NCBI GenBank assembly: GCA_037145635.1 | Contig: JBBCXB010000008.1 | Location: 61,507 to 125,506, forward strand | Direction of reading: 5' to 3' | DNA length: 64,000 nucleotides | From: JAATFS01 sp037145635 | GTDB lineage: Bacteria; Pseudomonadota; Gammaproteobacteria; Xanthomonadales; Xanthomonadaceae | Part shown: piece by piece, positions 9,289 through 18,401 of the stretch | Layout of the letters: each line of letters starts with the position of its first letter | Position numbering within the stretch: the first letter of the stretch is position 1 | The notes under the pieces: model-generated | The model's database searches: none | Told to the model about the DNA's origin: nothing | Seen by the model: the letters and a program-made list of their open reading frames with translations, nothing else | Translations under genes and position numbers: made by a program

Positions 9289-9810
9289 ATGACGAAGTTG
9301 ATTTTTATCCTTGGCTCGCCCAACGGGCCTGCTGGTGATCTCTCATCGATATCGATCAACAGGATTGATGCTGCCCTCAGGCTTCAGCAGCGTCACGCGA
9401 ACTCGACGATCCTCGCGACCGGGGGATTCGGGGAACATTTCAATGTGACAGATACGGCCCACCGTGAATGGGTGCACAGGTATCTGCGTACGTCTGGCGG
9501 GTCGTTTGATCCCGCCAGACCCGATGACTTACTGAGTTCGAATACCGTCGAGGATGTTCGGATGATCCTGGAGTTTACTAAGGCACGAGGCAGCCGCGAC
9601 TACCTGATTGTCACATCCAGCTTCCATATGCCTCGATGCCAGTACATATTTAGTTGCCTGGAACCGTTGGGGCCTGCGCAATTTTGTGAAGCGCAAGATC
9701 CACTTGATCTATCCAGGGAGTTACTCCTCCACGAATCAGAAGCTTTTGCCCGTTTAAAAGCTCAGGAGGGGGTATTTTTGGACGGAGAGAGGTGTCCGTA
9801 TCCGCATTGA
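9289..9810 (+). CDS. YdcF-like protein (DUF218 family)
   Basis: 173 aa. The DUF218 hallmarks are present: a N-terminal strand LIFILGSPNG, ATGGFGE, the DLLSSNTVEDV segment, and IVTSSFHMPRCQYIF. The family includes SanA/ElyC/YdcF proteins linked to envelope metabolism; the substrate is unknown. There is no signal peptide or TM segment, unlike SanA/ElyC. ATG 9289 is chosen because an AGAGG lies 7 nt upstream. Codon use (ATT, TTT, ATA, TTA) and base composition are much more AT-rich than neighbouring genes, which suggests recent acquisition. Confidence 0.78.
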   Translation: MTKLIFILGSPNGPAGDLSSISINRIDAALRLQQRHANSTILATGGFGEHFNVTDTAHREWVHRYLRTSGGSFDPARPDDLLSSNTVEDVRMILEFTKARGSRDYLIVTSSFHMPRCQYIFSCLEPLGPAQFCEAQDPLDLSRELLLHESEAFARLKAQEGVFLDGERCPYPH

Positions 9811-10300
9811 GCAAACGGCATTGGAGCTTCTGGTCGCGCGGCGTTGATCCCTAGTCATTACAGGCCAAGTCGGCTCGGAATCATGTCTAACACCCGACCT
9901 CCGGGGAAAGCTGCTTGAAGCACCGGAACCCTCACTGACTTCAGTCAGGGGCGTCAGCGTGGCCCTCGTTGCAAGGGCTGCGGAGGCTGGTGGTTGATTG
10001 CTTCGTGCAGCGGGACATGGGAGCAGCCATAGATTCGTGTGGCCAGAAGTTTGTCGCCAGGTTTCGGCAACCGGCCCACCCGCCTCCGGCTGCAGGCAGT
10101 TCTTTTGCTGGCAGGGCTTAGACCTCGGCTGCCCAGCGCGGCGCGATTGTCGGCTCCGGTGAGCTGCGTCAGCGAACAGGCAAAACGCAAACCAGCGGCC
10201 GGGGCGTACGGCCAGGGGCCTCCGCTTCGGGTCGCGCGCCGTCCGCTGCCTGGAGCCCAGTCCCTCGGGCACTCCAGCACCAGCGGGGCCGCCGGCCCGC
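9811..10300. other. Gene-free region with repeat remnant
   Basis: 490 bp with no credible ORF. About 9935-10020 has words shared with the dispersed repeats: ACTTCAGTCAGGGGCG, GCGTGGCC, and CGTTGCAAGGGCTGCGG, which also occurs near 8663. The rest is unremarkable. Confidence 0.5.
9935..10020. repeat. Dispersed repeat remnant, copy C
   Basis: CTTCAGTCAGGGGCGTCAGCGTGGCC resembles the head of copies A and B. It then jumps directly to CGTTGCAAGGGCTGCGG, found just after copy A (about 8663). It looks like an internally deleted derivative. Confidence 0.5.
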
Positions 10301-13300
10301 TCAGGCCTGGGCGCGATGGCGCAGGCGGCCGAGGCGGCGGGCGACGCGCTGGCGGTCCTGGCCGGTCTCGAAGCTCAGCTCGCCGCGCTCGAACAGCGTG
10401 CGCGGCGCGCGCTGCAGGCGCTCGCGCAGGGCGGCGGCGTCGACCTCCGCACTCGCCGCCACGCCGACCCAGCCGTCGCGCCCGGACTCCTTGGCCGCGT
10501 ACAGCGCCAGGTCGGCCACTTCCACCACATCGGTCCAGCGCAGGGTGTCCGGCGCCTCCGGCACGAACGGGAACGCCGCCACGCCGGCCGAGCAGGTGGC
10601 CGACCACGGCTGCCCGCCGTCGAGGATGAACGGCTGCGCCGCGAACTCCCGGCACAGCCGTGCCGCCAGCTCCCCGGCCTGCGCGCGGCGGCTGCCGCGG
10701 GCCACCACCAGGAACTCCTCGCCACCCCAGCGCACCAGGTAGTCGCTCTCGCGGAAGACCGCGCGCACCCGCGAGGCCACCTGCCGCAGCAGGCTGTCGC
10801 CGGCCGCGTGGCCGAGCTGGTCGTTAAGGCGCTTGAAGTGGTCGATGTCGAACAGGAAGAACAGCAGGTCGCCGTCCTCGCGGCCGGGCTGGCGCAGGCA
10901 CAGCGCCACGTCCGCGTCCATCTGCTGCAGCAGGAAGCGGCGGTTGTGCATGCCGGTGAGCGGGTCGGTGAGGCTGACCTGCTCCAGCCGCGCCAGCGCC
11001 GTCTCGAGCTGGCCGGTGCGCTCCTCCACCCGCCGCTCGAGCTCGCGCGCCTGCCGCTCCAGATGGCTCACCCGCAGCCGGTACAGCAGCGTCGCCGCGG
11101 CCAGCACCAGCAGCAGCACCGCCAGCCGGAACCACCAGGTGCCCCAGAACGGCGGCACCACCACGATCTCCAGCCGATGGCCGGGCGACTCCCACAGCCC
11201 GTCCTTGTTGGCCGCCTTGACCTGGAACACGTAGCGCCCCGGGTCCAGGTTGGTGTAGCTGGCGAAGCGGCGCGAGGCGTCGGTCTGGATCCAGTCGCGG
11301 TCGAAGCCCTCCAGCCGGTAGGCATAGCGGTTGCGGGCCGGATCGGCGAAGTGCATGGCCGAGAACTCAAGGGTGAACACCGACAGGTCGTGCGCCAGCT
11401 GCAGGCGCCGCGCCTGGGCCAGCGCCCCGTCCAGCTTCAGTCCGGCCGGCCGGCGTTCCTTGATCGAGCGGTTGAACACCTTCAGGTCGGTGAGCAGGGT
11501 GTGCGGCGCCACCGGATTGCGGCGGATGTCGCGCGGATCGAAGCCGGTGAGCCCGTCGACCCCGCCGAAGTACAGCCGGCCGTCCGCGGTCTTCAGGTAG
11601 CTGCCGACGAAGTAGGCGCCGTCGCCGAGACCGTCGCGGGCCGTGTAGTTGTGGATCTTCCCGGTGACCGGATCCAGCTGCGACAGGCCGCCGGTGGAGC
11701 TGATCCACAGCCCGCCGTCGCGATCCTGCAGCACCCCGCCGATCGAATCGGCGGCGAGTCCGTCGCGGAGCGTATACGCCTTGAAGCGCAGGCGGCCGTC
11801 CGCCTCGCGCCAGGTGCGGTTGAGGCCGGTGGCCGTGCCGACCCACAGCGCGCCGTCGCGGTCCAGCAGCAGGCTCTGCACGCGGTCGCTGCTGATGCTG
11901 TCCGGCCCGGTGTCCTGGCGGTGGTGGGCGAAACGGTCGCGGGCCAGGTCCAGGTGGTCCAGGCCGCCGCCGAAGGTCGCCACCCACAGCCCGCCGTGCC
12001 GGTCCGGCAGCACCGCGACCGTGAAGTCGCTGGCGAGCGAGCCGGGGTCGCCGGGGTCGTGGCGATAGACGCGCACCCGCTCGCTGCCCAGGTCGATGCG
12101 GTACAGGCCGGCGCGCGTGCAGGCCCACAGGTCGTTGCCGCTGACGACCAGGCAGTAGATCGCCGCGCTCAGCGACGTTCCCGAATCCAGCGCCAGCGAG
12201 CGGAAGCGCCCGCTCGCCAGGTCCATCACCTCCAGCCCGGAATCGGTGGCCAGCCATAGCCGGCCGCGGCCGTCGGGCACGGCCTGGGCGACGTTGTCGC
12301 TGCCCAGGCTGCCCGGCACCGCCGGATCGTGGCGGTAGCTGCGCACCTGGCCGCTGCGCAGGTCGACGTGGTCCAGCCCCTGCTCGCGCAACGCCAGCCA
12401 CAGCCCGCCCGCGCCGTCGTCGGCGATCCCGTAGACCTTGTCGCCGCTCAGGCGCGGCGGTACCGGGCGGTCGATGCCGTAGCGCTCGAAGCCGCCGCTG
12501 CTCAGGTCGGCCCAGCTGGCGCCGGCGCTCCAGGTGCCGACCCACAGCGTGCCGTCGCGATCCTGCAGCAGCGCGCAGACGTAGTTGTCCGACAGCCCGC
12601 TGCGGTCGGCGCGCTTGTGGTGGTAGCGGAGCAGGTGGCCGTCGGCCTGGCGGCGGAACAGTCCGGCGGTCTGGGTGCCGATCCAGACGATGTCGCCGCG
12701 GTCGCGGTACAGCGCGGTGATCGACGACGAGGCCAGCGTCGGGTCCTGCAGCGGCAGCCGGTGGAGGCGTTCGCCCTCCAGCCGCCAGTGCTCCAGGCCG
12801 CCCTGGCTGCCGACCCAGACGCTGCCGTCCGGCTCGGTCATCAGCGTGCGGATGGTGTCGCGGCGGGGCTGGCCGGCGGCGCCCTGCAGCCGGAAGTGCA
12901 GGAAGCCGTCGCCGCCGGGGGGCAGGTAGTCCACGCCGGCGACGGTGCCCACCCACAGCCCGCCGTGTGCGTCCAGCGCGAGCGCGAACACCCGTTCGCT
13001 GCGCAGGCTGCGCGGGTCGGCGGGATCGTGGCGGTACATCGTGAAGCGGCCCGTGTCCGGGTCGAAGCGGGCCAGGCCGTCGCCGGTGCCGACCCACAGC
13101 TGGCCGCTGCGGTCCTCGACCAGCGCGTTGACGCCGTCGCCGGAGCCGTTGCGGCCCAGGCCGGGCGGGCGGTAGTGCACGAAGCGGTCGGTCGCCGGGT
13201 CGTACCGGTCCAGGCCGCGGCGGTTGCCGATCCACAGGCGCCCGCGCGCGTCGGTGTGCAGGGCCTGGATCCAGTTGTCGGCCAGGCTCTGGCGGTCGGC

Positions 13301-13675
13301 AGGGTCGTTGCCGAAGGTGGTGACGCCGTAGCCGTCGTAGCGCGCCAGCCCGGTCTGGGTGCCGAACCACAGGTAGCCGTCGCGGTCCTGGGCCATCGCG
13401 TAGACGGTTTCCTGCGGCAGCCCCTTGTCGGTGGTGAGATGGCTGAAACGCAGCGACAGCGGCACCTGGAACCCGGGCGCCGCGCCGCTCGCCGGGTCCG
13501 CCATCGCCAGGCACGCCAGCAGCCCCAGCACGACCCCCAGGGTCCAGCGCAGCCCGGCCCGGCCACGCCGGGCGGGCACGCGCACGGCGCCCGCCGCCAC
13601 GGCCACGGCGCCGCCCGGAACCCGGCACGGGAGAGGAAACGGCATCGCGGAAAGTGCTTCGCTGAGGGGACCCAT
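10301..13675 (-). CDS. Two-component-regulator-propeller diguanylate cyclase
   Basis: 1124-aa membrane sensor predicted to make c-di-GMP. Order: a N-terminal hydrophobic signal/anchor (about 43-65); some fourteen Reg_prop repeats (for example DGYLWFGTQTGLARYDG) forming a periplasmic double beta-propeller (about 75-760); a Y_Y_Y domain (about 780-830); one TM helix (about 842-865); a short coiled coil; and a GGDEF domain (about 895-1065). The active site is GGEEF (about 984-988), with an RESD inhibitory I-site five residues before it. The start is uncertain; Met11 (13645) is an alternative. The 1124-aa size fits other Reg_prop/GGDEF proteins. The propeller ligand is unknown. Confidence 0.9.
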   Translation of the reverse strand: MGPLSEALSAMPFPLPCRVPGGAVAVAAGAVRVPARRGRAGLRWTLGVVLGLLACLAMADPASGAAPGFQVPLSLRFSHLTTDKGLPQETVYAMAQDRDGYLWFGTQTGLARYDGYGVTTFGNDPADRQSLADNWIQALHTDARGRLWIGNRRGLDRYDPATDRFVHYRPPGLGRNGSGDGVNALVEDRSGQLWVGTGDGLARFDPDTGRFTMYRHDPADPRSLRSERVFALALDAHGGLWVGTVAGVDYLPPGGDGFLHFRLQGAAGQPRRDTIRTLMTEPDGSVWVGSQGGLEHWRLEGERLHRLPLQDPTLASSSITALYRDRGDIVWIGTQTAGLFRRQADGHLLRYHHKRADRSGLSDNYVCALLQDRDGTLWVGTWSAGASWADLSSGGFERYGIDRPVPPRLSGDKVYGIADDGAGGLWLALREQGLDHVDLRSGQVRSYRHDPAVPGSLGSDNVAQAVPDGRGRLWLATDSGLEVMDLASGRFRSLALDSGTSLSAAIYCLVVSGNDLWACTRAGLYRIDLGSERVRVYRHDPGDPGSLASDFTVAVLPDRHGGLWVATFGGGLDHLDLARDRFAHHRQDTGPDSISSDRVQSLLLDRDGALWVGTATGLNRTWREADGRLRFKAYTLRDGLAADSIGGVLQDRDGGLWISSTGGLSQLDPVTGKIHNYTARDGLGDGAYFVGSYLKTADGRLYFGGVDGLTGFDPRDIRRNPVAPHTLLTDLKVFNRSIKERRPAGLKLDGALAQARRLQLAHDLSVFTLEFSAMHFADPARNRYAYRLEGFDRDWIQTDASRRFASYTNLDPGRYVFQVKAANKDGLWESPGHRLEIVVVPPFWGTWWFRLAVLLLVLAAATLLYRLRVSHLERQARELERRVEERTGQLETALARLEQVSLTDPLTGMHNRRFLLQQMDADVALCLRQPGREDGDLLFFLFDIDHFKRLNDQLGHAAGDSLLRQVASRVRAVFRESDYLVRWGGEEFLVVARGSRRAQAGELAARLCREFAAQPFILDGGQPWSATCSAGVAAFPFVPEAPDTLRWTDVVEVADLALYAAKESGRDGWVGVAASAEVDAAALRERLQRAPRTLFERGELSFETGQDRQRVARRLGRLRHRAQA

Positions 13676-13787
13676 TGGTCGTTAGCGGCCTCGGGGGCCC
13701 AATCCTTACACAGGCGCTGTGCCGGCCCCTCCGGCGGCCTCTCGTCGCCGCCGCACGCCGACGGGCCTTGGCCGGTCGGGCGGAAGG

Positions 13788-14402
13788 CTAGTTGTGCAAG
13801 CCCGCCAGCAGCTGCCCGCAGTCGGACAGCCGCCAGTCCGCCAGCCCCGGCCAGGGGTCGCCCGCGACGTTGACCAGCAGCGTGCGGGCACCGGCCGCAC
13901 GGCCGCATTCCAGGTCGAGGCGGTGGTCGCCGACCATCACCAGCCGCGACGGTGCCACCTGCCAGCGCCGCACGAAGTAGTGCAGCCCCGCCGGCGACGG
14001 CTTGGGCTCGGCCTCGTCGCGGCCGACGATGTCGGCCGGGTCGAACGCATCGTCGAGCCCGATCGCCGCCAGGGTCAGCGCCGCCAGCACGCGCGCGTTG
14101 CGCGTGAGCAGGCCGAGCCGGCAGCCGCGCGCCTGCAGCGCGCGCACCAGGCCCACCGCGCCGGCGGCCGGCCGCGCGGCCTGCGCCAGGCCGAGCTCGT
14201 GATCGAGCAGCCAGGCGTGCTTGGCCGCGGCCTCGGCGGCCGGCAGCGCCGCCAGGTGATGCAGGATGTCGTCCGCCTCCGGGATGCCGAGCTCGCGCCG
14301 GATCAGGCCGAAATCGTGCACCGCCTCGGTCAGCGTGCCGTCCATGTCGAACACCCAGTGGCGGTAGCCGGCCAGCGCCTGCGCCGCCTCGCCCGCGGTC
14401 AT
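13788..14402 (-). CDS. HAD-superfamily phosphatase (subfamily IA)
   Basis: 204-aa soluble hydrolase. Motif I is FDMDGTLTE (nucleophile and acid/base Asp near residues 19-21), motif II is LLTRN, and motifs III/IV are KPSPAG and MVGDHRLDLECG. A helical cap lies between motifs I and II. Arrangement and length fit phosphoglycolate-phosphatase-like HAD-IA enzymes; the substrate is unassigned. It lies 76 bp downstream of the lipoprotein gene at 14479 on the same strand. Confidence 0.88.
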   Translation of the reverse strand: MTAGEAAQALAGYRHWVFDMDGTLTEAVHDFGLIRRELGIPEADDILHHLAALPAAEAAAKHAWLLDHELGLAQAARPAAGAVGLVRALQARGCRLGLLTRNARVLAALTLAAIGLDDAFDPADIVGRDEAEPKPSPAGLHYFVRRWQVAPSRLVMVGDHRLDLECGRAAGARTLLVNVAGDPWPGLADWRLSDCGQLLAGLHN

Positions 14403-14478
14403 CGTGGCGCCGCCGCGCGGTGGCTCGCCGGCGGCGCCCGGTGGCGACCGCGCGGGCCGCCGGACCGTGCCGGCCGGG

Positions 14479-15198
14479 TCAATGCCAACCCGGCATCTGG
14501 GTGGCGTCCAGCCCGCCCACCTCGAACACCGCGGTGCAGGTGCCGCCGGCCTTCACCGGGAACGTGATGCCGAGCGTCCTGGCGCCGCGCGCCTTCTTCC
14601 ACAGCGCCTTGTCGTCGTCGATGAACATGGCGATGGCCTCGTCGGTGTCCGGCCGGTGCGCGGCCATCGCCACCGGCGCGCCGTCGTCGACGGCGACCTG
14701 CACCTTGCAGCCGCGGTAGCAGTCGAAATCACCGGCCTGCAGCACCAGGTAGCTGTGGCGCTTCCATTGCGGATGGTCGCGGAACACCAGGCTCACCGGC
14801 TTGGGGCCGCTGCCGTCCACCGCCACCCGCTCCTTGGACTCGATCAGCGCCGAGCGCTGGGTGCCGCGGGTCTCGGGCACCTGGGCGTACTGCCACAGCG
14901 CCTGCATACGCCGAAGCTCGCGCGCGGCCTCGCCCTTGGCCTTGACCTCGGCGTAGCCGGGCTCGATGCGGGTGGCCGCGGCGGTGCCGGGATAGCTCTC
15001 CAGCAACGCCGCGCCGTGCGCGCGCGCCATGTCCCAGTTCTGCGCCTGCAGCGCGGCATCGTACTGCTTGCCCAGCGCGGTGGCGGCATCCTCCTTGTGC
15101 CGGGCCTCGGCGGCCAGCTGCGCCTGGCGCTGCGCCTCGCGATCGGTACAGGCGCCCAGCGACACCGCGCACAGCACGGCCAACAGCAGGTACTTCAT
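14479..15198 (-). CDS. Putative lipoprotein of unknown function
   Basis: 239 aa. A type II signal peptide (MKYLLLAVLCAVSLGAC) has lipobox SLGAC, so it is probably outer-membrane anchored. An Ala/Gln-rich helical region (about 20-110) precedes a C-terminal beta-rich part with two Cys in FDCYRGCKVQVAVDDG. I do not recognise a named family. ATG 15196-15198 is chosen over the longer frame because of the lipobox and a GGAG about 8 nt upstream. It may be co-transcribed with the HAD gene that follows. Confidence 0.8.
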   Translation of the reverse strand: MKYLLLAVLCAVSLGACTDREAQRQAQLAAEARHKEDAATALGKQYDAALQAQNWDMARAHGAALLESYPGTAAATRIEPGYAEVKAKGEAARELRRMQALWQYAQVPETRGTQRSALIESKERVAVDGSGPKPVSLVFRDHPQWKRHSYLVLQAGDFDCYRGCKVQVAVDDGAPVAMAAHRPDTDEAIAMFIDDDKALWKKARGARTLGITFPVKAGGTCTAVFEVGGLDATQMPGWH

Positions 15199-15528
15199 CG
15201 ACGACTCCGGTTGCGGCGAACAGGACGGGAAAGATACCAGCCCATCCACTTGGCCTCCGCCGGCGCCGGCGGCGCGGCCGCGACGGCTGCATGCACACCA
15301 CATGTCCCGGCGGCCCGTACCTGCCGGCCTCGCGGCGTCCCCGGCCGCCGCATTGCTGCCGCGGGCGAGCCGGGAGCGCTGACGCCCGGCGTGCGCCGCA
15401 CGGTTGCGGCGCCGGGACCCCCGCGGCCCGGTCCCGGCACACGGCCGGTCCGCGCCGCGCCGCCGCAAACGCGAACGGCGGACCTGGGTCCGCCGTCCGT
15501 GAACTGCGCCGAGGCGCGGATGCGAGGC
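15199..15528. other. Intergenic region lipoprotein-M1 peptidase
   Basis: 330 bp. It contains the hairpin at 15475-15496 after the peptidase gene and presumably the lipoprotein promoter near 15200-15260. Nothing else is seen. Confidence 0.55.
15475..15496 (-). terminator. Hairpin downstream of the M1 peptidase gene
   Basis: ACGGCGGACC (15475-15484) and GGTCCGCCGT (15487-15496) form a perfect 10-bp stem with a 2-nt gap. On the minus strand it is followed by a weak T-containing tract. It lies about 33 bp past the peptidase stop. Confidence 0.6.
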
Positions 15529-17457
15529 TCAGGGCGCCTTGCGCGCCTTGGCCAGCAGGTCCTCGACCGACACCGTGGTGATCGGGTGGTAGCCGGGCCG
15601 CGCCTTGGCGAAGGCCTGCTCGGCGAACGCCAGGCCGTCGGGCGTCTTCACCAGTTCGGCGTAGATCGGCATGATCAGCTTGCGGCGGCCGACCCGCTCG
15701 ATGAACTCGCCGGCCGCCGGCTGCGCCGCGGCATAGCCGCTGCGGATCGCCAGCGGGTACCAGCGCATCGCGATCTCGCCGTTGGGGGTGCCGGTGAAGT
15801 GGTAGGCCTCGTCGAGCTGCTTGAGCTGCTCGGGCTTGAGCGTGGCGCCCATGCCGCTGAGGAAGTGCACCCATTCCTGGGTGCCCCACTCGCTGGTGAC
15901 CTGCGCACTCGGCAGCTGGCCGCTGCCGCTCCAGGCGATGCGTGCGGTGTCCACGATCGAGAAGTTGCGCGAGCGCGCCTTCGGCGCGAACGCCGGGATG
16001 CCCGGCTGGTTCAGCCAGGCATCCAGCTCGGCGGCGGTGACCGCGCTGGGGTTCTTCGGCAGCAGGTGCTTCTTCAGGTAATCGACGAACTGGTCGGTCG
16101 TGGCGCTCTGGAACGCATGGTCGTCGAACCAGCCGCGCAGGAACAGGTCGAACACCGGGCGCCCGAAGCGCTGCTCCAGGAACTGCAGGAACCAGGCGCC
16201 CTTGACGTAGGCCACGCTGCTCAGCGCCTCGTCCGGGTCGCGGGTGTTGAGCGGCGGCAGCGCCAGCGCCTGGTCGGCCGGGCTCATGTCCCTGACCTCG
16301 GCCAGCAGGTCGGTCTGGTCGATCTCGCGCTCCATCTCGGCCATCTCCTGGCCGTACAGCGCCTCGGTGATGCGTGCCTGCACGTAGGTGGTGAAGCCCT
16401 CGTTGAGCCAGATGTCCTTCCAGCTGGCATTGGTCACCAGGTTGCCGGACCAGCTGTGCGCCAGCTCGTGCGCGACCAGCGACACCAGCGACTTGTCGCC
16501 GACGATCACGGTGGGCGTGGCGAAGGTCAGGCGCGGGTTCTCCATGCCGCCGAACGGGAACGACGGCGGCAGCACCAGCATGTCGTAGCGGCCCCAGCGG
16601 TACGGGCCGTACAGCTGCTCGGCGGCGCCGATCATCTTCTCGGTGTCCTCGAACTCCTTGGCGGCCTTGTCCGCCATCGCCGGCTCGGCCCAGACGCCCG
16701 AGCGCGCCGAGATCGGCTTGAACACCAGGTCGCCGGCGGCGATCGCCAGCAGGTAGGACGGGATCGGCTGCGGCATCTTGAACGAGTAGTCGCCGTCGCG
16801 CGCCGCCTTGGGGTCGTTGTCGGCGCTCATCAGCACCATCACGTCCGGACGCGAGGTCACGTGCGCGCTGTAGGTGAAGCGCACGCTCGGGGTGTCCTGC
16901 AGCGGCACCCAGCTGCGGGCGTGGATCGCCTGCGACTGGCTGAACATGAAGGGCAGCTGCTTGCCCTCGGTCATCGCCGGCTCCAGCCACTGCAGGCCTG
17001 AGGCGGTGGGCGCGGTGTGGTAGCGGATGCGGACCTTGGCCGGCCGGGTCGGCGTCTCGATCGTCAGCTTGCTGCCGAACACCTTGTCGGCCGGGGCCAG
17101 CGCGTACTGCAGCGGCGCCAGCGCGCCCTTGCCGTCGTCGGCCTGCACCTGCTCGATGGTCAGCTCGCGGGTGTCGAGCACCAGCTGCGTGGCGGCCGGG
17201 TCCTTCCAGTCCAGCGTGTAGGTGGCGGTGCCGCCGATCTGCTTGCTGTCGAAGTCGACCTTCAGGTCCAGCGCCAGGTCCTTGACGACGACCTGCTCGG
17301 GCTGGGCGTAGGAACTCTCGTCGTGGCTGCGGGCAGGAGCGTTCACGGGGGCGGCGGCCTTGGGAGCGGGAGCGGACGCGGGCGGCGAGGCCTCTTTCGA
17401 ACAGCCGGCCGTGGCGACCGCCATGGCCAGGGACAACAACAGGATCGGGGAGCGCAT
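15529..17457 (-). CDS. M1-family zinc metallopeptidase (LTA4H/aminopeptidase N type), lipoprotein
   Basis: 642-aa predicted aminopeptidase. A lipoprotein signal (lipobox ATAGC) and an Ala/Pro linker place it in the envelope. The M1 fold follows: exopeptidase motif FGGMEN, zinc site HELAHSW (His330, Glu331, His334) with third ligand Glu353 in NEGFTTY, and a C-terminal helical domain. The length and the YIQAR-like segment after the zinc site match the leukotriene A4 hydrolase branch rather than the ~870-aa PepN. Confidence 0.93.
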   Translation of the reverse strand: MRSPILLLSLAMAVATAGCSKEASPPASAPAPKAAAPVNAPARSHDESSYAQPEQVVVKDLALDLKVDFDSKQIGGTATYTLDWKDPAATQLVLDTRELTIEQVQADDGKGALAPLQYALAPADKVFGSKLTIETPTRPAKVRIRYHTAPTASGLQWLEPAMTEGKQLPFMFSQSQAIHARSWVPLQDTPSVRFTYSAHVTSRPDVMVLMSADNDPKAARDGDYSFKMPQPIPSYLLAIAAGDLVFKPISARSGVWAEPAMADKAAKEFEDTEKMIGAAEQLYGPYRWGRYDMLVLPPSFPFGGMENPRLTFATPTVIVGDKSLVSLVAHELAHSWSGNLVTNASWKDIWLNEGFTTYVQARITEALYGQEMAEMEREIDQTDLLAEVRDMSPADQALALPPLNTRDPDEALSSVAYVKGAWFLQFLEQRFGRPVFDLFLRGWFDDHAFQSATTDQFVDYLKKHLLPKNPSAVTAAELDAWLNQPGIPAFAPKARSRNFSIVDTARIAWSGSGQLPSAQVTSEWGTQEWVHFLSGMGATLKPEQLKQLDEAYHFTGTPNGEIAMRWYPLAIRSGYAAAQPAAGEFIERVGRRKLIMPIYAELVKTPDGLAFAEQAFAKARPGYHPITTVSVEDLLAKARKAP

Positions 17458-17547
17458 GGGCAGACCAGGGTCGGGAAAACCCGTCGATTCTACCGGAGCC
17501 CGCCCGCCTTGAAGCCGCGCCGGCCCGGGAACCCCGCGGCGCCCGCT

Positions 17548-17583
17548 ACGCCTTGCTGAATCCCCCGCGCCCGATTCCCGGCC
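17548..17583. repeat. Half copy of the dispersed GGGAATC-type repeat
   Basis: GAATCCCCCGCGCCCGATTCCCGG downstream of ubiE resembles one arm of the intergenic hairpin family; the matching arm is absent. Confidence 0.4.
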
Positions 17584-17584
17584 C

Positions 17585-18346
17585 TCAGACCTTGTAGCCG
17601 GAATGGATCGCCACGATGCCGCCGGTCAGGTTCTTGTAGTGGCAGCGCGCGAAGCCGGCCTCGCCCATCATGCCCTTGAGCGCGTCCTGCGGCGGGTGCT
17701 TGCGGATGCTCTCGGCCAGGTACTGGTAGCTGTCGGCGTCGCGCGCGAACAGCTTGCCCAGCCGCGGCAGCACCTGGAACGAATGGAAGTCGTAGATCGG
17801 CTTGAACCAGTCGGCGGTGACCTCGGAGAACTCCAGCACCCGCGCCTGGCCGCCCACCTTGAGCACGCGGTACATCTCGCGCAGCGCGGCGTCCTTGTCG
17901 GTGACGTTGCGCAGGCCGAAGGAGATCGTCACCAGGTCGAAGCTCTGGTCCGGGAACGGCAGCGCCTCGGCGTTGCACTGCACGTAGTCCAACCCGGCCA
18001 CCAGACCGCGGTTGGTCAGGCGGTCGCGACCGACCGAGAGCATGCCGGCATTGATGTCGCCCAGCACGATCTCGCCGTCGCTGCCGACACGGTCGCGCAG
18101 CAGCACCGCGATGTCGCCGGTGCCGCCGGCCAGGTCGAGCACGCGGTCGCCCGGCTTCACCTGGGCGGTGGCGACGAAGTAGCGCTTCCAGGCCCGGTGC
18201 ACGCCGAGGCTCATCAGGTCGTTCATCAGGTCGTAGCTGCGCGCGACCGAGGTGAACACTTCGCCGACCAGCTTCTGCTTGTCCTTGGCGGCGACGTTGC
18301 GGAAGCCGAAGTGGGTGGTGCCGGAGGTATAGGGGGATTCGCTCAT
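17585..18346 (-). CDS. ubiE: Demethylmenaquinone/2-methoxy-6-polyprenylbenzoquinol methyltransferase UbiE
   Basis: SAM-dependent C-methyltransferase of ubiquinone (and menaquinone) synthesis. 253 aa. The SAM motif I is VLDLAGGTGDIA, and the UbiE signatures YDLMNDLMSLGVHRAWKR, ISFGLRNVTD and the C-terminal GGIVAIHSGYK are present. ATG 18344-18346 gives the standard MSESPYTSGTTHFGF start. Divergent, with only 55 bp to the MFS transporter gene, so the two promoters share that spacer. Confidence 0.96.
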   Translation of the reverse strand: MSESPYTSGTTHFGFRNVAAKDKQKLVGEVFTSVARSYDLMNDLMSLGVHRAWKRYFVATAQVKPGDRVLDLAGGTGDIAVLLRDRVGSDGEIVLGDINAGMLSVGRDRLTNRGLVAGLDYVQCNAEALPFPDQSFDLVTISFGLRNVTDKDAALREMYRVLKVGGQARVLEFSEVTADWFKPIYDFHSFQVLPRLGKLFARDADSYQYLAESIRKHPPQDALKGMMGEAGFARCHYKNLTGGIVAIHSGYKV

Positions 18347-18401
18347 GCCCGGGATTATCGCACCGCCGGGGCCCGGCTGCTGACGCCGCCGTGACTGGCG
18401 C

